A stretch of 64,000 nt of DNA from Nematopogon swammerdamellus (GCA_946902875.1 OX336354.1:10017247-10081246); one strand, 5' to 3'; shown: positions 21,887 to 32,710, numbered from the stretch's first letter. Numbers and translations are program-made. Notes: a model not told the origin generated them from the sequence alone.

Positions 21887-22417
21887 GTACCGTGTGGGGC
21901 CGGTGCTTAAAAAGAATAGCCGCACTGCATCTCTCCTCATGTATGTCGTAAAAAGCGGCTAAGGGATAAGGACAAGATGCCGTGCTAAAGGGCGATAGGC
22001 TCGCCATCTCTCACCTTGGCACGGTACTTCGGAGTAGTTTGGTCAAGTATTATGAGTATTGTATGCACCCACCGTCTCTCATGATACAGCCGGTTAGGCC
22101 AGTTTGGTAGATGGTGTTTGCATAAAACACAGAATAATTATTGCCAATTTGTCAATTATGTAATAGGGATAATTTCTGTCGTTGTGAAAATAATAAATGA
22201 AATTTTGAGTTTGAGTTTGGTACTTCCACCGAGTCATGCAGCAGGTGGGTCTTCGTGCCTTACTTGCTGCTTGATCGATTGAATCTTGTTCGAATACTTT
22301 GCGAGACGTGGTCGTCGGTGTTGTGCTGTAATTTACCAGAGTTCTTGCAGCACAACACCGATTACTCTGCTTACCTCGATTGTCGGGATTCAGCGTGTGT
22401 GATATGTATGTATGTAT
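21887..22417 (+). mobile_element. Retroposon-P with 8-bp target duplication, interrupted
   Basis: Reference copy of Retroposon-P. It starts 'gtaccgtgtggggccggtgc', then 'gactgcatctctcc'-like, 'ggataaggacaagatgccgt', 'caccttggcacgg', [insert 22031-22218], 'ccaccgagtcatgcagcagg', 'cagcacaacaccgattactc' and 'gattgtcgggattcagcgtg', ending in an (ATGT)n tail. The flanks GGCACTTC (21879-21886 and 22418-22425) are identical, so this is a target-site duplication and both ends are precisely defined. A simple-repeat tail plus variable-length duplication indicates LINE-mediated retroposition. No ORF or obvious tRNA head, so it may be a SINE-like element or a LINE end. Confidence 0.85.
22031..22218 (+). 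mobile_element. Nested 188-bp retroposon with (TTTGAG)n tail
   Basis: It is flanked by GGTACTTC on both sides (22023-22030 and 22219-22226), and its excision restores the Retroposon-P consensus across the site. The 3' end 'aataaatgaaattttgagtt' with TTTGAG units after an AATAAA is typical of a 5'-truncated LINE. The body is not otherwise recognised. Confidence 0.8.
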
Positions 22418-22439
22418 GGCACTTCTATTATATAATCGT

Positions 22440-22556
22440 GTATGGATGCAATCCCTGCGCCATTGAGCTTGATGCGAAGGTAGAAAGTGAACGGTGCGAT
22501 CTCGTCTAACAGCTCCTCCGAGCACTCTCTATGGAATAAGCGATAGATCACACACA
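22440..22556 (-). mobile_element. LINE-W fragment
   Basis: 'cagctcctccgagcactctc' and 'atggaataagcgatagatca' are near-copies of 29735-29785, where they lie upstream of the recognisable LINE-W end on the minus strand. Confidence 0.5.
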
Positions 22557-22652
22557 CACGAGCTTACGGTGTTGCATTGGTTCTAGATAGCAGGATGCTC
22601 CACCTCTATTCTATATGTACTTATTCACCCTAAACGCACGTTCCTAGACCTG

Positions 22653-23223
22653 TACCCTTATCACGAGATTTAACCTACACCGCGTACTACGCTACGCTGT
22701 GTTCTCCGCATCATTTTGTAAGGAGAAACGAAGTTCGCAAAACTATCACTAGAGGTGCTGCTCCGTTTTTCCATACAAAATGATGCGGAGAACATGGCGT
22801 AGCGTAGTACGCGGTTTAGGTTAAATCTCGTGATAAGGGTACTGTACCCTTATCACGAGATTTAACCGCGTACTACACTATACGCCGCCGTGTTCTCCAC
22901 ATCATTTTGTATGGAGAAACAAAGTTCGTAAATCTATCACTAGATGCGCTGCTCCGTTTCTCCATACAAAATGATGCGGAGAACACAGCGTAGCGCAGTA
23001 CGCGGTGTAGGTTAAATCTCGTGATAAGGGTACTGTACCCTTATCACGAGATTTAACCGCGTACTACGCTATACGCCGCCGTGTTCTCCACATCATTTTG
23101 TATGGAGAAACGAAGTTCGTAAATCTATCACTAGATGCGCTGCTCCGTTTCTCCATACAAAATGATGCGGAGAAATCAGCGTATCGTAGTACGCGGTGTA
23201 GGTTAAATCTCGTGATAAGGGTA
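22653..23223. mobile_element. Three tandem palindromic MITEs sharing CTG junctions
   Basis: Units: 22653-22841 (189 bp), 22845-23032 (188 bp), 23036-23223 (188 bp). Each starts TACCCTTATCACGAGATTTA and ends with the mirror image ...CTCGTGATAAGGGTA. Arms are about 75 bp around a roughly 35-nt centre ('ttcg[ct]aaatctatcacta'). CTG lies before the first unit (22650-22652), between units (22842-22844, 23033-23035) and after the last (23224-23226), so each unit is bounded by the same 3 bp. Units 2 and 3 are almost identical ('cgccgccgtgttctccacat'), whereas unit 1 resembles the single copy at 32774. No transposase. A 3-bp duplication fits PIF/Harbinger-, CACTA- or Zator-like elements among others, so the superfamily is unassigned. 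Confidence 0.9.
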
Positions 23224-23281
23224 CTGATCGCACATGTTCTCGAAAGGGTCAAGTGCGTTGTACCCGTACCGGACGAACATG

Positions 23282-23410
23282 TATTTAGAACATTATGAGA
23301 GGGGAAGAGGCGGCAGAGGTGTGTCAGGATCGTGGCACGTGGAGATCTGTTGTCTCTGCCTACCCCACTGGGAAACAGGCGTGGCGTTATGTTACGTTAG
23401 TCGTAAACTC
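23282..23410 (+). mobile_element. LINE ORF C-terminal scrap
   Basis: A frame reads DRGTWRSVVSAYPTGKQAWR, like the closing residues of a non-LTR RT ORF (D-R-x-x-W-R). It is short, with no tail. The 40 bp at 1150-1190 are similar. Confidence 0.4.
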
Positions 23411-23430
23411 TATGATTGTCACAAGGATAC

Positions 23431-23728
23431 TGTATCCCGACAATCGGGGTAAGCAGAGTAATCAGTGTTGTGCTGCAAATACTATTGTAAATCACAGAAC
23501 AACACCGACCACCACGTTTAGCAATGTATTAGAACAATTTAACTATCAAGCAGCAAGAAAGGCATGAAGACCCACCTGCTGCATGATTCGGTGGAAGGAC
23601 CGTGCCAAGATGAGAGGTGGTTATCCTGTCGTCCTTTAGCACGGCACCTTGTCCTTATCCCTTAGTCGTCGTTTACGACATGCACGGGGAGAGATGCAGT
23701 GGGGCTATTATTTTTAGGTTCCGGCCCC
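23431..23728 (-). mobile_element. Retroposon-P copy
   Basis: The minus-strand order is complete from 'cccactgcatctctccccgt' to 'ccgattgtcgggatacagta'. The ATGT tail is lost and a (GTTAG-type) LINE scrap abuts. The 'gtaccgtgtgg' start is degraded. Confidence 0.75.
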
Positions 23729-24114
23729 TTCTTCTCTTCTCTAATATTATAAAATGCACCATCTGTCTGTATGTAACGAATAAACTCGAAAACAGCTGAA
23801 CATATTATTTACATACATACATTCAGTTTTAAGCTATGTATCTTCACGACACTTCTCCAAGGGGATAAGTAGCGAACTGTTATGTTTTCTTGAATGATAA
23901 TCAGGCGTCATAACCACTTGGCTACGAGCTAGATAAGTTATTACCCTTTTATTAATCGATGATGCTATAAAAATACTAATTACATTTCACGACAAATTTA
24001 ACGAGTCTTGAATGTTCTCACGGCATATACGTCGCTTGCCTATGGTTTCCAAAGGGGCATTTCACAAAGCAAAGAAATGAATAGCTAGAAACGGCATTTG
24101 TCTTATACATAACG
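23729..24114. other. Unassigned stretch
   Basis: AT-rich, with no recognised gene or element. Confidence 0.35.
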
Positions 24115-24305
24115 GTCCCGGTTGATACGAATGAAGGTGGATCGAAACGGCTACGAAATACAGCACGTGTTTTTCATCCAGATCAGTGTAGCCGGCCCGG
24201 CCAAACTGGACTGGAGAGGAACAAGATGTATGGACTAACATCACAGGTGTAACCGATGATGTAGTAACATAATGTAGCCAACCATGTCAGTTTTCTTAAA
24301 CAAAA
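24115..24305 (+). mobile_element. SINE-A 3' half
   Basis: 'gatcgaaacggctacgaaat', 'ccagatcagtgtagccggcc' and 'ccaaccatgtcagttttctt' follow SINE-A order. It has several internal deletions and ends near an A-rich run. Confidence 0.65.
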
Positions 24306-24311
24306 CAATGA

Positions 24312-24402
24312 AAATAAGGAAAGTTGATCGAAAATACTGTAGACCCTGTCTATTCGAATCGTCCTGAATGTGGCATTTACGATTAACTTTCCTTGTTATT
24401 TC
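24312..24402. repeat. Short element with inverted ends
   Basis: 'aaggaaagttgatcg' near 24316 is mirrored by 'cgattaactttcctt' near 24381. The roughly 50-bp interior has no coding capacity. It could be a deleted DNA transposon. Confidence 0.45.
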
Positions 24403-25689
24403 CTTAGTTTTTCGTAGTTGGGTTTTATAAAATGTTTATTTAATTTGTTTTATTCCTTTTACTTCTAAACCACTAAATGTGTACCTATATTTTTGAAATG
24501 GACTTTTCAAGCTCTTGACAACTCGACTCGATGGGGATAAAACAATTTTGAAAGTTTGACGATAAGGCGCCTGGCGCCCGACATTTTGAATTCTTCATAA
24601 AAAAAAATCTAGCTTAAGACACATGGACTATCGAGACGAATCCATCAATACCATCAATGTTGAAATCGATTAATTAGTTTAGGCCCTGTGAGGGAACAAA
24701 TGACACACACACACGCTGCCTAACGCATAACCCTCCCTTTGGCCGTTGTCGGGTAAAAAATATATGTTTACCTTATTACCAGCAACGTTTGATCGGTGCA
24801 CTCCGTTTGCACGAGAGAGAAAATATGTGAATACACAGGTACGACAGAGATAGCCATCTGTTTGTTATGTTACTTTGTGTGCACAGTTTTTTGTCCCCCT
24901 TCTCGACAGATTGATCCCTTCTAGGTACTTATTTCTTTGTCACAATGAATATATTTGCGAAGTGTAAAACCGTTCAAGAAAATGACTCGACGCCTGCGGC
25001 ACTGCGTCTGAGTTTTAACTGCTCTAACTATAGAACATAGAATTACGCCGCACATGCATAGCAGAAGTGACCAGCTGCTAAACTACACTACTATTAGGCA
25101 TGCCAGAACCTGATGACAAATGGGGAAATGAAATTTCAGAGTAAGCAATACTCGGAGCAATTAAATTAAAACGTCTTAAAAAAAAATTTGATAGATAAAT
25201 TTTAGTATCAACCCTAAACACGAAGTTAAGTTAGTATAATAATATATAGTGTTGTTGTACAGTGGTTTCATAACAAAGAAATCTATGTGAGGTGTTACAT
25301 TTGTTTATTAATTTATGAATGAAAAAAATCGTGAAAAATAAACCAATCATGTATTACTTTATACCATTTTATATACATAAATACATCACTTTATATCACT
25401 AGCACCAATAATTCGTCGTATGGTACATATTAGAAACCTTTACATATAAGCCATAAGTTAATAAGCCATAAGAAAAATATATGTATATAAAATTAAGTAT
25501 TGAAACAAGTCACTACTACCGGTTAATTGACAGATGACAATTTGACATTACCATATGAAAATCACTATTTCATATTTTTTCCAAGAGTTCTGGTAAGCTT
25601 ATAGCAACGTTTCAGCGACCGTAGCGCTAGAAGCGTGCTCTAACGATGACCTACGGATGTCGCTTCGACCCCCGGACCCGGGTCGGAGC
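24403..25689. other. Unassigned AT-rich stretch
   Basis: No recognisable gene. It includes 'aatttgacattaccatatga'-type AT-rich sequence and a short (AC)n. Confidence 0.35.
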
Positions 25690-25992
25690 ATCAGACGCAG
25701 CCAATTTCACCCCCGAGGAGGTACCAGTTCGGCTTGAAGGCGGACGGGATGAAGATCAGGGGATTGCAGGAGTAGGGCAAAATATTCCCCGAAAGCCCAG
25801 GCACACCTTTGCAGTGCGACACAAGAACGATTTAGAGAATCGTACAGTTCGAAGAACTATTCTGTTGACTACAAAGGGTTGTTCCGCGAGAGTAATGCGA
25901 GTTTGGCTAATGCGAACAGAAGAATGAGGGATGAGGGAAGCGAGTTCATCAGAGCAGCGGCCATAATAGTAGCGATAAATCAGGCTCAATGA
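25690..25992 (+). mobile_element. Family-N copy 1, with the C-terminal end of an unknown ORF
   Basis: 'gcagccaatttcacccccga' and 'ggtaccagttcggcttgaag' begin the segment. From 25813 a frame runs 59 codons to TGA (25990-25992) and contains RFRESYSSKNYSVDYKGLFR, then NANRRMRDEGSEF and IRAAAIIVAINQAQ. The same peptide, with substitutions, is encoded in two other copies (54379-54561, 62439-62558). Conservation of codons across dispersed copies shows that the parent element encoded this protein end. I do not recognise the family, and the upstream part is frameshifted against it. Confidence 0.6.
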
Positions 25993-27172
25993 TCCAATGA
26001 TGAGTCTATGTTTCAGTGGTTGAAGGCGTAGCGTATTTTCGAGTACATATTCGCCAATAAGACCGATGGCAGGTCCTTGAACAGAAGATAGATTATGTAA
26101 TAGTTTGGTTTCACATCCACTAAAAGTACAAATAATTTTATAAAACGCGACTGTAAAAATGTAATAAAATAAAAGTATTGTTGAATGAGGAGGAAGGGTG
26201 AGACGAGTACCTAAGGATAAAAGTTTTTCTCAATGTCAATTTCCTTTAATTTTCTTCATGTACTAACAAAAAAATATGATAATATTTTCTTTTTTATAGT
26301 GGAAATAGTAAAGAATGTTGCCATTGCCCAATTGCCCCTCGGCGCCATAATGTAGACACACAGCTTTACCAAGCTCTACTTAATGAATACATTCAAAAGT
26401 TTATACCAGTGAACTGGTAAGGAATCTTACAGTACGAGAGACACTTAAGTGTCCCTCGTACTGTAAGTCCACAACGGAATAAACAAGAAATTGTTTCAAG
26501 CCCTCAGGCGTAAGGCTGAGTTATGAGCGGGTAGCAGTTTCCACTCAAAATCATTCACTATCTAGGCATCTGGTTCGGAAATTCTGACATGCTTTACTGG
26601 GTATTGTGTAGGAGTCAGAGTCTTCAAAAGGATAGAGAAGGTATCTAATGCAGAAGACTAGGCAAACGTGCGGAGAGAGGTGTTAGGCGCCATCTCGCGG
26701 CGTTGACGTGTACGTCGTGGCCTCTGAGCGTTGTACTCTGTTATCGTTGTGGAGTGATGTCGCTAGATGTCGCGCGTCGTCGATTGTCGAGCAAGTGAAA
26801 AGTCATTACAATTTATTATTTGGTATATCTTGGTAGGACTTTTTGTTTTAGATTTTAATTGTAGTTTTAGCTAATTTGAATCTGATGTGTAGTTTTAGTT
26901 TACTTGGTACTATAGGTACCTACTTATAATATTATAAGTTGTTAGAAGATATTTTATCATAGTTTTGAATTAAAAAAAACTGATGTACATAAAGAAGAAT
27001 TACAAATATGTATCAGATGACATACTTGTGTCACACACAATGACACAATATGACACAGTTGACTCATGTTATGAGCCTTATTAACACGAATGTTACGGGC
27101 CGTCTGATGCAAAATGTGAGCATTTGTTGATTAGTATGATGAAGTAGTATAAATAGTATGTAGGTAGTATTT
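25993..27172. other. Unassigned stretch with one palindrome
   Basis: Apart from the palindrome at 26426 and a CpG-rich patch at 26680-26790 ('gcgccatctcgcggcgttga'), nothing is recognised. Confidence 0.35.
26426..26467. repeat. 42-bp near-perfect palindrome
   Basis: Arms of 21 nt meet with no loop at 'acacttaagtgt' and differ at one position. A cruciform-capable remnant, possibly a minimal fold-back element. Confidence 0.85.
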
Positions 27173-27544
27173 GTCAGCCTCAGTAGCTTAGTGGTGCGAT
27201 TGGTCGACTGTCGGCCGTGATCATGAGCACACCTGGGCGCGATCAGTACTTGGATTGGTGACCGCTCGACGGTTGGAGACTGTCCGTGGTTCGGATTCCA
27301 CGTAACACTGTAGGTCCCTTTCCTTTTTACCTTACTAGATGGTAGGGTTTAACCCGCCCGGGTTGCCACCACCACACTGAATGAAAGGTCGGTTGAAATG
27401 GCTATATATATATCCAGTTTAGTGTAGCCGCCACGACGGAAGGGAAGCACTGACATGGCGCCTATTTCACCAAGGTGTTATGGGCTGACATCACGGATGT
27501 AGTACTAGTAAGTTATGTGTCAAGCCAACCGTGTCTGTGTCGAC
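27173..27544 (+). mobile_element. SINE-A, clearest 5S-like head
   Basis: The head 'gtcagcctcagtagcttagt' is followed by 'gatcatgagcacacct', 'gggcgcgatcagtacttgg' and 'attggtgaccgctcgacgg'. This is very close to the internal control region of animal 5S rRNA (gggcgcggtcagtacttgg, atggg.gaccgc). Then comes B-box-like 'gtggttcggattccacg', the body 'ggtagggtttaacccgcc' and the tail to 'gccaaccgtgtctgtgt'. The 3' A-run is replaced by an inverted head (27545-27586). Confidence 0.8.
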
Positions 27545-27586
27545 AATGGTGTCGACCGACCGCACCACTGAGCTACCGAGGCTGAC
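27545..27586 (-). mobile_element. Inverted SINE-A head fused to the SINE's 3' end
   Basis: 'ctgagctaccgaggctgac' is the reverse complement of the SINE-A 5' end, joined directly to the tail of the plus-strand copy. The whole unit therefore starts and ends with inverted heads about 40 bp long. Confidence 0.75.
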
Positions 27587-27589
27587 AAA

Positions 27590-28690
27590 AATCCGAATCC
27601 GAATAATAACCTATACTTTTTAAACTAGATCGAATTTATCATAATTATATCCTATCATTCCCCTCGCCTGCAAAGCTGAAATACAATTTGCACACTTTAA
27701 GTATTGTCAGTGCTTTTACCTATTTTTAACAAAGTATTACCACAAATTGGATTCATACCTAAACCGTTTTTCTTCCTGCTTGCAAAACCTTACACATTCT
27801 CATACAAAGTATACTTACTTACTTAATGTGTCAAGCCAGTTTATCCGCACCCACATTACATCAGCAGCCAAAGAATAGCCAACACGCTCGCGCGAGCGGC
27901 GGCGTCACGCGAATTCTTTCTTAGAACGCGTCGCCGAAGAGCTCGGCTCATACATAATAAGTATGATTACCTAAGATAGTCGAGCTGTACCACCGGGAAA
28001 TCTATGTGCCAATCCGGGCAGCTGCCTCCGCGCCGCTCGGCGACATTCCTTGCTGATGCAGTGCGTAATTACAATTAGACACAATATTGATAAACCTATC
28101 GTAATCGAAGGGGCTATTCACCTGCGTCAATAGATGGCGCTGTAAAAATTAACATTATTTTCTGTAACTATTGAACACGCTGTAGGCTAAGAGCAAGGAC
28201 GTTACCGCTATGAGATGTTGTTTTTTTTTTCGGGGAAGATGTCAAGAATGGTCAGGAAACGCGAAAGTATCTGGGAAATAATAATGTGCAAACATTATCT
28301 TTATTTTGTATTTATACGTAGGTACTTGTACAAACATATTTATTAACTAATATCATAATATGTAAGAAATTCTGCACATGAAGCTAGTAATAGCGATTGC
28401 GTAAATTTTAAGCGATATCCTTTTCTTTCAAGGCGAGTACAGACCTCTCGGAGACAATAGGTATGTTCTTGACTGAGAGCTAGCCACATCAATTCTACAT
28501 CATTTTGTACCAAAAATATTATTTTAGCCGAACTTTTGCGTGTTTCTTTCAGAATGTTTTTATCTAAGTCTGGAAGCTGAGCGCCGCGCCTCGTTGCGTT
28601 TGCGAGGAAAGGGAGTTTGAGAAAGCAAACTATTTGCCACCAATAATATAAAAGTAATATCTTAGCTGTCAGCGGCCACAGCCAAACCAT
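27590..28690. other. Unassigned stretch
   Basis: A GC-rich patch at 27880-28060 ('ctcgcgcgagcggcggcgtc') stands out. A 115-codon minus-strand frame at 28343-28690 has no recognisable domain or splice context, so I do not call a gene. Confidence 0.3.
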
Positions 28691-28699
28691 TCATGTCAA

Positions 28700-29130
28700 G
28701 AATCACGTATTGTTGCTGTCAACTGCCACATATATGTTACTGTCAACTGCCTCATACGTACGAGTATATGTTACTGTCAACTGTCAACAGTCACAATGCC
28801 ACATCTTCTCTATTAACTAACTACCTACCACATATCGATTCTACAAACTACCACATAATTATTGTCGCTGTTAACCGCTATCGCTGCTGTCAACAATTAC
28901 AGCAACTGTCGATCGTCGCTTATCGTTTCTGTCAAGCATCACAGATTAAGAAACACGTAACCTTAAAGTGACAAAAAAAAACAACCATACTGTTAGGCAT
29001 ATATGTCTCAATGAAATATAGTTTATGTTCTATGTGTGTTAATAAATATCTGAATCTAAAGATGGTAACAGTCAACCACATCATATCGTTGCTGTCAAGC
29101 ATCACACAGGGACATCGTCATTGTCAAGCA
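28700..29130. repeat. Degenerate repeats of a TGTCAA-containing motif
   Basis: 'gctgtcaactgccacata' and shorter variants recur at about 28710, 28740, 28773, 28889, 28930, 29092 and 29120. The spacing is irregular. It looks like a decayed minisatellite rather than a clean array. Confidence 0.5.
28997..29060 (+). mobile_element. LINE-G 3' tail fragment
   Basis: 'catatatgtctcaatgaaat' and 'taataaatatctgaatct' match the terminus of the copies at 31853-32003 and 42457-42612. Confidence 0.5.
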
Positions 29131-29431
29131 CTTGCACAACGCATTCTCTGCCTTTCCTTGTCACAAGTGCCCCGTCTGTATGCAGTCACCGCCTGCGTAC
29201 CTGCTCGCGCCGCGAGTACCTACGCAATCTAGTATTAAAAGGAGTCAATGCACCTTGTGTAGGTATGTGGTTAAGTAGCTGTAATCATAACAACAGCTTC
29301 TGTTTACCTGTCCACGTCGCGTCGGCCGGGCTGGAACAGGTCCTGGCTACTATTATGTGCGCGACAACGCGTTGCGAAATATTTCTATAGGTGCAGTGCG
29401 TTTTTGTCGGATTTTTGTATTGACGGGGGGT

Positions 29432-29790
29432 TTTTTTTAGGAAGCGCGACATGTGGCGCCGAGCCACCTATAATGTGTCTAACGACGCCCATGGGCATTC
29501 GGTCGCATGCGAGGGTTTTAAATGTCATGCCGGCCTGACAGGTGCCTATTTACGCCCCTATTGAAGGACCCCGAGACTGTATTTGGGGTGAAATATATGG
29601 GCAGCGAGAGCGTTCCAGTGTTTACCAGTTCTGCGCAGGAAAGGTCTGCACAATCGATTGGTCCGCGGTAAGTTCAGCGTGAAGGGATGCAATCGTTGCC
29701 CATGGTGCGGAGATGTAAGTGGGGTACAGCGGGATCTCATCAAACAGCTCCTCCGAACACCCCCCATGGAATAAGTGATTGACCACACTT
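29432..29790 (-). mobile_element. LINE-W 3' end, longest copy
   Basis: On the minus strand, coding-like sequence with NALAAHIFHPKYSLGVLQ (29620-29570) leads into 'ggcgtaaataggcacctgtc', 'aggccggcatgac' and 'ccatgggcgtcgtta', and ends in an A-run (poly-T at 29432-29440). Upstream of WNALP the sequence 'atcccttcacgctgaactta' is also element-like. Stops and shifts show that it is dead. Confidence 0.65.
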
Positions 29791-30722
29791 TAGGGAGCCG
29801 ACATGCCTACCGAGTTGTAGGCGTTCTAGATCGCGGGACACTTCGGTCGGGGTCACCCACTAGTCGCACGTCGCGCAAGATGGTATTAGACTGAGCAATT
29901 TCACAGGTGCGTGCCGAACTCCATTATTAATAGGTATTTAACATTAAAAAGGTCACATAAAATGAACACGAGAAAATTTATGCAAAAAAATATATATAAT
30001 TAAAACAAAACACATTAACAGCATCTAGTCACACAAAAATATCAGCTCCAAATAGATCCCGAACAAAGCAGGCAATTACATTATCAATGAATTGTCGTTC
30101 TTTACAACCGGCTCCAAAGTACCGCGGGCGAAGTCGCCTTATCTGAGCGGTTTGCTTTTTCTTTTGCGCGAAAATTTGTTATTTCCAAACCGTTCGCGTC
30201 TTTTGTTGGAAAATATGAGAGCAATTATTTTGAGAGAGCTACTGAATTTTTATTGTCTGGGTTCGAGTTTCGTAAGTTCTGCGATTGTAGTCACAAAATA
30301 TAGTCTGCATTATGTGACAAATTTTGAGTTGAATGAGCGATATTTTTGTGTGAATGGAAATAATGTATAATATAATTTAACTTATTGAATGGTGCTTGTA
30401 AAATTATATTTATTTCCAAGGGCCAATAGTTCATTGTGCGAGGTGAAAATTTTAAGTGATATTTTTAAGTAACCATTGATACCCGTAGTGACTAATAATT
30501 ATCAGTCACAATTTTAATAAAATTGAACCATTCAATGATATCGTAAATGGTTAAATATGTTTATCATTTCGTTATTATTGCTGCATGAGTATTTGTTGAA
30601 TTAGGCCTGTCATTTCTTATTTATTCTTGTTTTTATCACCAGATGTTGACTTCGTCTTACCTGAATTACCTACCTAAATTACTAACATTTATTAAATTTA
30701 TAGTGCGTTTTCCTGTACACAG
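29791..30722. other. Unassigned stretch
   Basis: A plus-strand open frame of 92 codons at 30092-30370 has no recognisable motif. Nothing else is seen. Confidence 0.3.
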
Positions 30723-30918
30723 CCAAAGCTTATACTTTCTTCATTGTAGGTAGGTAGGTATTGTTTTAGGTTTTATAATTTTTTTCCAGTTGTAATTTTA
30801 CATATTAACCACAAGGAATTGTGCCAAAGCTTATACTTTCTTAATTGTAGGTAGGTATTGTTTTAGGTTTTATTAATTTTTTCCAGTTGTAATTTTACAT
30901 ATTAGCCACAAGGAAGTA
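30723..30918 (+). repeat. Tandem duplication of a 101-bp segment
   Basis: 30723-30823 and 30824-30918 both start 'ccaaagcttatactttctt' and contain 'ttccagttgtaattttacat'. The copies differ by a GTAG unit and a few bases. Confidence 0.9.
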
Positions 30919-30965
30919 TAGTTTCTGATTTCCCCCCTTTCACGCAATATGCACATTTATGTGCA

Positions 30966-31340
30966 TAAAAAACCGTCCAAGCGCGAGTCGTACTTGCGCA
31001 TCGAAGGTTCCTTACTACCACGTAATTGCCGGTTTTTGTTATTTCATGTACGAGTTTGCACTATAATCACACTAAGTATGGCGATTTTATGTATTAACCG
31101 TTTTTACGATAGAGCACAATCAACAAAACGTTGAAGAAAACGTTTCTTGTATGGGGACTGCCCTTAATTTTTTACTTTTACTTTTTTTTTATTATTTATT
31201 AGTATATCCGCCATAATACTTGACATACTTGAAATTCAAAAACATTCTGTGATGTGAAAGGTAAAGCCCTTTAAATGTTGACGGACAGACAAACGGACAG
31301 ACGACGTAGGCTTCCGTACCCGTACGCTACGGAACCCTTA
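30966..31340 (-). mobile_element. Repeat-Q copy
   Basis: It begins 'aaaaccgtccaagcgcgagt' and ends 'gtacgctacggaacccttaa'. The GTCT block is short and the GC-rich centre is deleted. Confidence 0.7.
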
Positions 31341-31574
31341 AAATATCTGATAGACCCACAGCTATAGGATCCACTTTTAGACGGATCACCTTTATATAAC
31401 CACTACAGTGAGCTTGACAGACTGGAAGAAATCACTCCTAGTCCTCCACCATTTCACGCTAATTACCCTTTACAATTTAGCATAAGGTTGTGTCTGGTCC
31501 CTTATTTATCTGTTTTTTCTTTCATTTCTATGTCCTTTAACCTTTGTGTCTTCAATCGTCGTTTTAACGGGTTG

Positions 31575-31718
31575 GACAGCCTAGCAACAGTCCGCAAATC
31601 TGCTGGCATGGCACCTAGGTAACTGAGCGTGGTTTCGCGAGGAGAGGTGATTTTGGCTCTGTCGACTGCACCATTGGTCTCTCGGCACAGCCACCCATGC
31701 TGGTTTACATAAAAAAAT
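31575..31718 (+). mobile_element. Tail-C SINE 3' end
   Basis: Tail-C reads 'ctggcatggcacctaggtaa', 'gaggtgattttggctctgtc', 'gactgcaccattggtctctc' and 'cacccatgctggtttacat', with an A-run. It resembles the SINE-B tail in the 'catggcacct' and 'gaggtgat' blocks but is clearly a separate version. Confidence 0.65.
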
Positions 31719-31852
31719 GTGTCTTTTAAATTTCATTGTGTTCAATAGAATGTTTTTTCTTTTTTTTTTCTCGTTTATTTCCCTTAGATGTGTTGTGGAA
31801 TGAATATTTTCTTTTCTTTTATACTAAGAATGCATTTCAATTTACAAAAGTT

Positions 31853-32003
31853 TTCAGATTCAGATTCAGATATTTATTTCGCCATAAAGAACACACAACA
31901 ATAACAATATTTCATTGAGACATATGCATATCATTATGGTTCGTCATCATTTTTTTTTTTATCATGCCCCGTTCAGCAGTGCAATCTATAAGGAAGAACC
32001 GGG
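31853..32003 (-). mobile_element. LINE-G 3' end with (TCTGAA)n tail
   Basis: On the minus strand, 'gttcttccttatagattgca' leads to 'ggcgaaataaatatctgaat' and three TCTGAA units. The second copy, at 42457-42612, is nearly identical over about 140 bp. Confidence 0.7.
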
Positions 32004-32710
32004 TAAGAAACCTTACAGAGCTTTTTTTTTAATATAACTTACATACTAAGCTTTCATTATGTTAAAAATAACATAGTTACTTTATCTAAGCAAAAAATTA
32101 AAAATATTAAGTCAAAATATACCCATTAAAAAGATAATAAAATAGAAAACCAAGAACATAGGGTTCAATCAAGTTATTAATTATTAAAATTTTAGTTTAT
32201 GCATATAAACAATTTGAATTAGCAAAGACAGCAGAATTTTTATTTACAGTAAGAAAAAAATTCCCTTAATTATAAAATGGATTGTCTAAGAGAAATATTT
32301 TCAGCTGACTCTGGAACACATTGTCACTATTTAAAACTCGAATCCGTTTTCCATCAGAACACGCAGATGCATCGCATGAAGCAACAAACGTCTCATTAGG
32401 TCTGGGAGCAGTCAATATTAATATAATATAAAATGAAGCTAGGAACCGGTCCGCTCGGAGCCGGCGGAAGATTGCAGGAAGAGCGAGACGTGACGTGTAT
32501 GAGAATCGCAATAAATAACTATTGTCTCTATTATTATCGCTTCAACCAACGTTAGAAATATATGGATCCAACATTCGACTTCTAAGTAAAATTGCGTTAC
32601 GCTGACCGTCGTCGTTCCGTACACGTAAAACTGTAGGAAGAAATAATATTTCATTCTACGCTATAGTAGGAATCAAAATTATGAGTAGGTCGGTATGAAA
32701 TACTTTAAAT
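32004..32710. other. Unassigned AT-rich stretch
   Basis: No recognised gene or element. Short open frames lack motifs. Confidence 0.35.

Noticed and set aside
22094..22525. 143-codon minus-strand frame
   Set aside because: It crosses the boundaries of two nested retroposons and a LINE fragment, so it cannot be one evolved protein.
27215..27275. Possible 5S rRNA gene
   Set aside because: Only the internal control region matches. The rest of the 5S molecule is missing and it is embedded in SINE-A.
28343..28690. 115-codon minus-strand frame
   Set aside because: No motif, no splice-site bounds and no second copy. A frame of this length can occur by chance in 64 kb.
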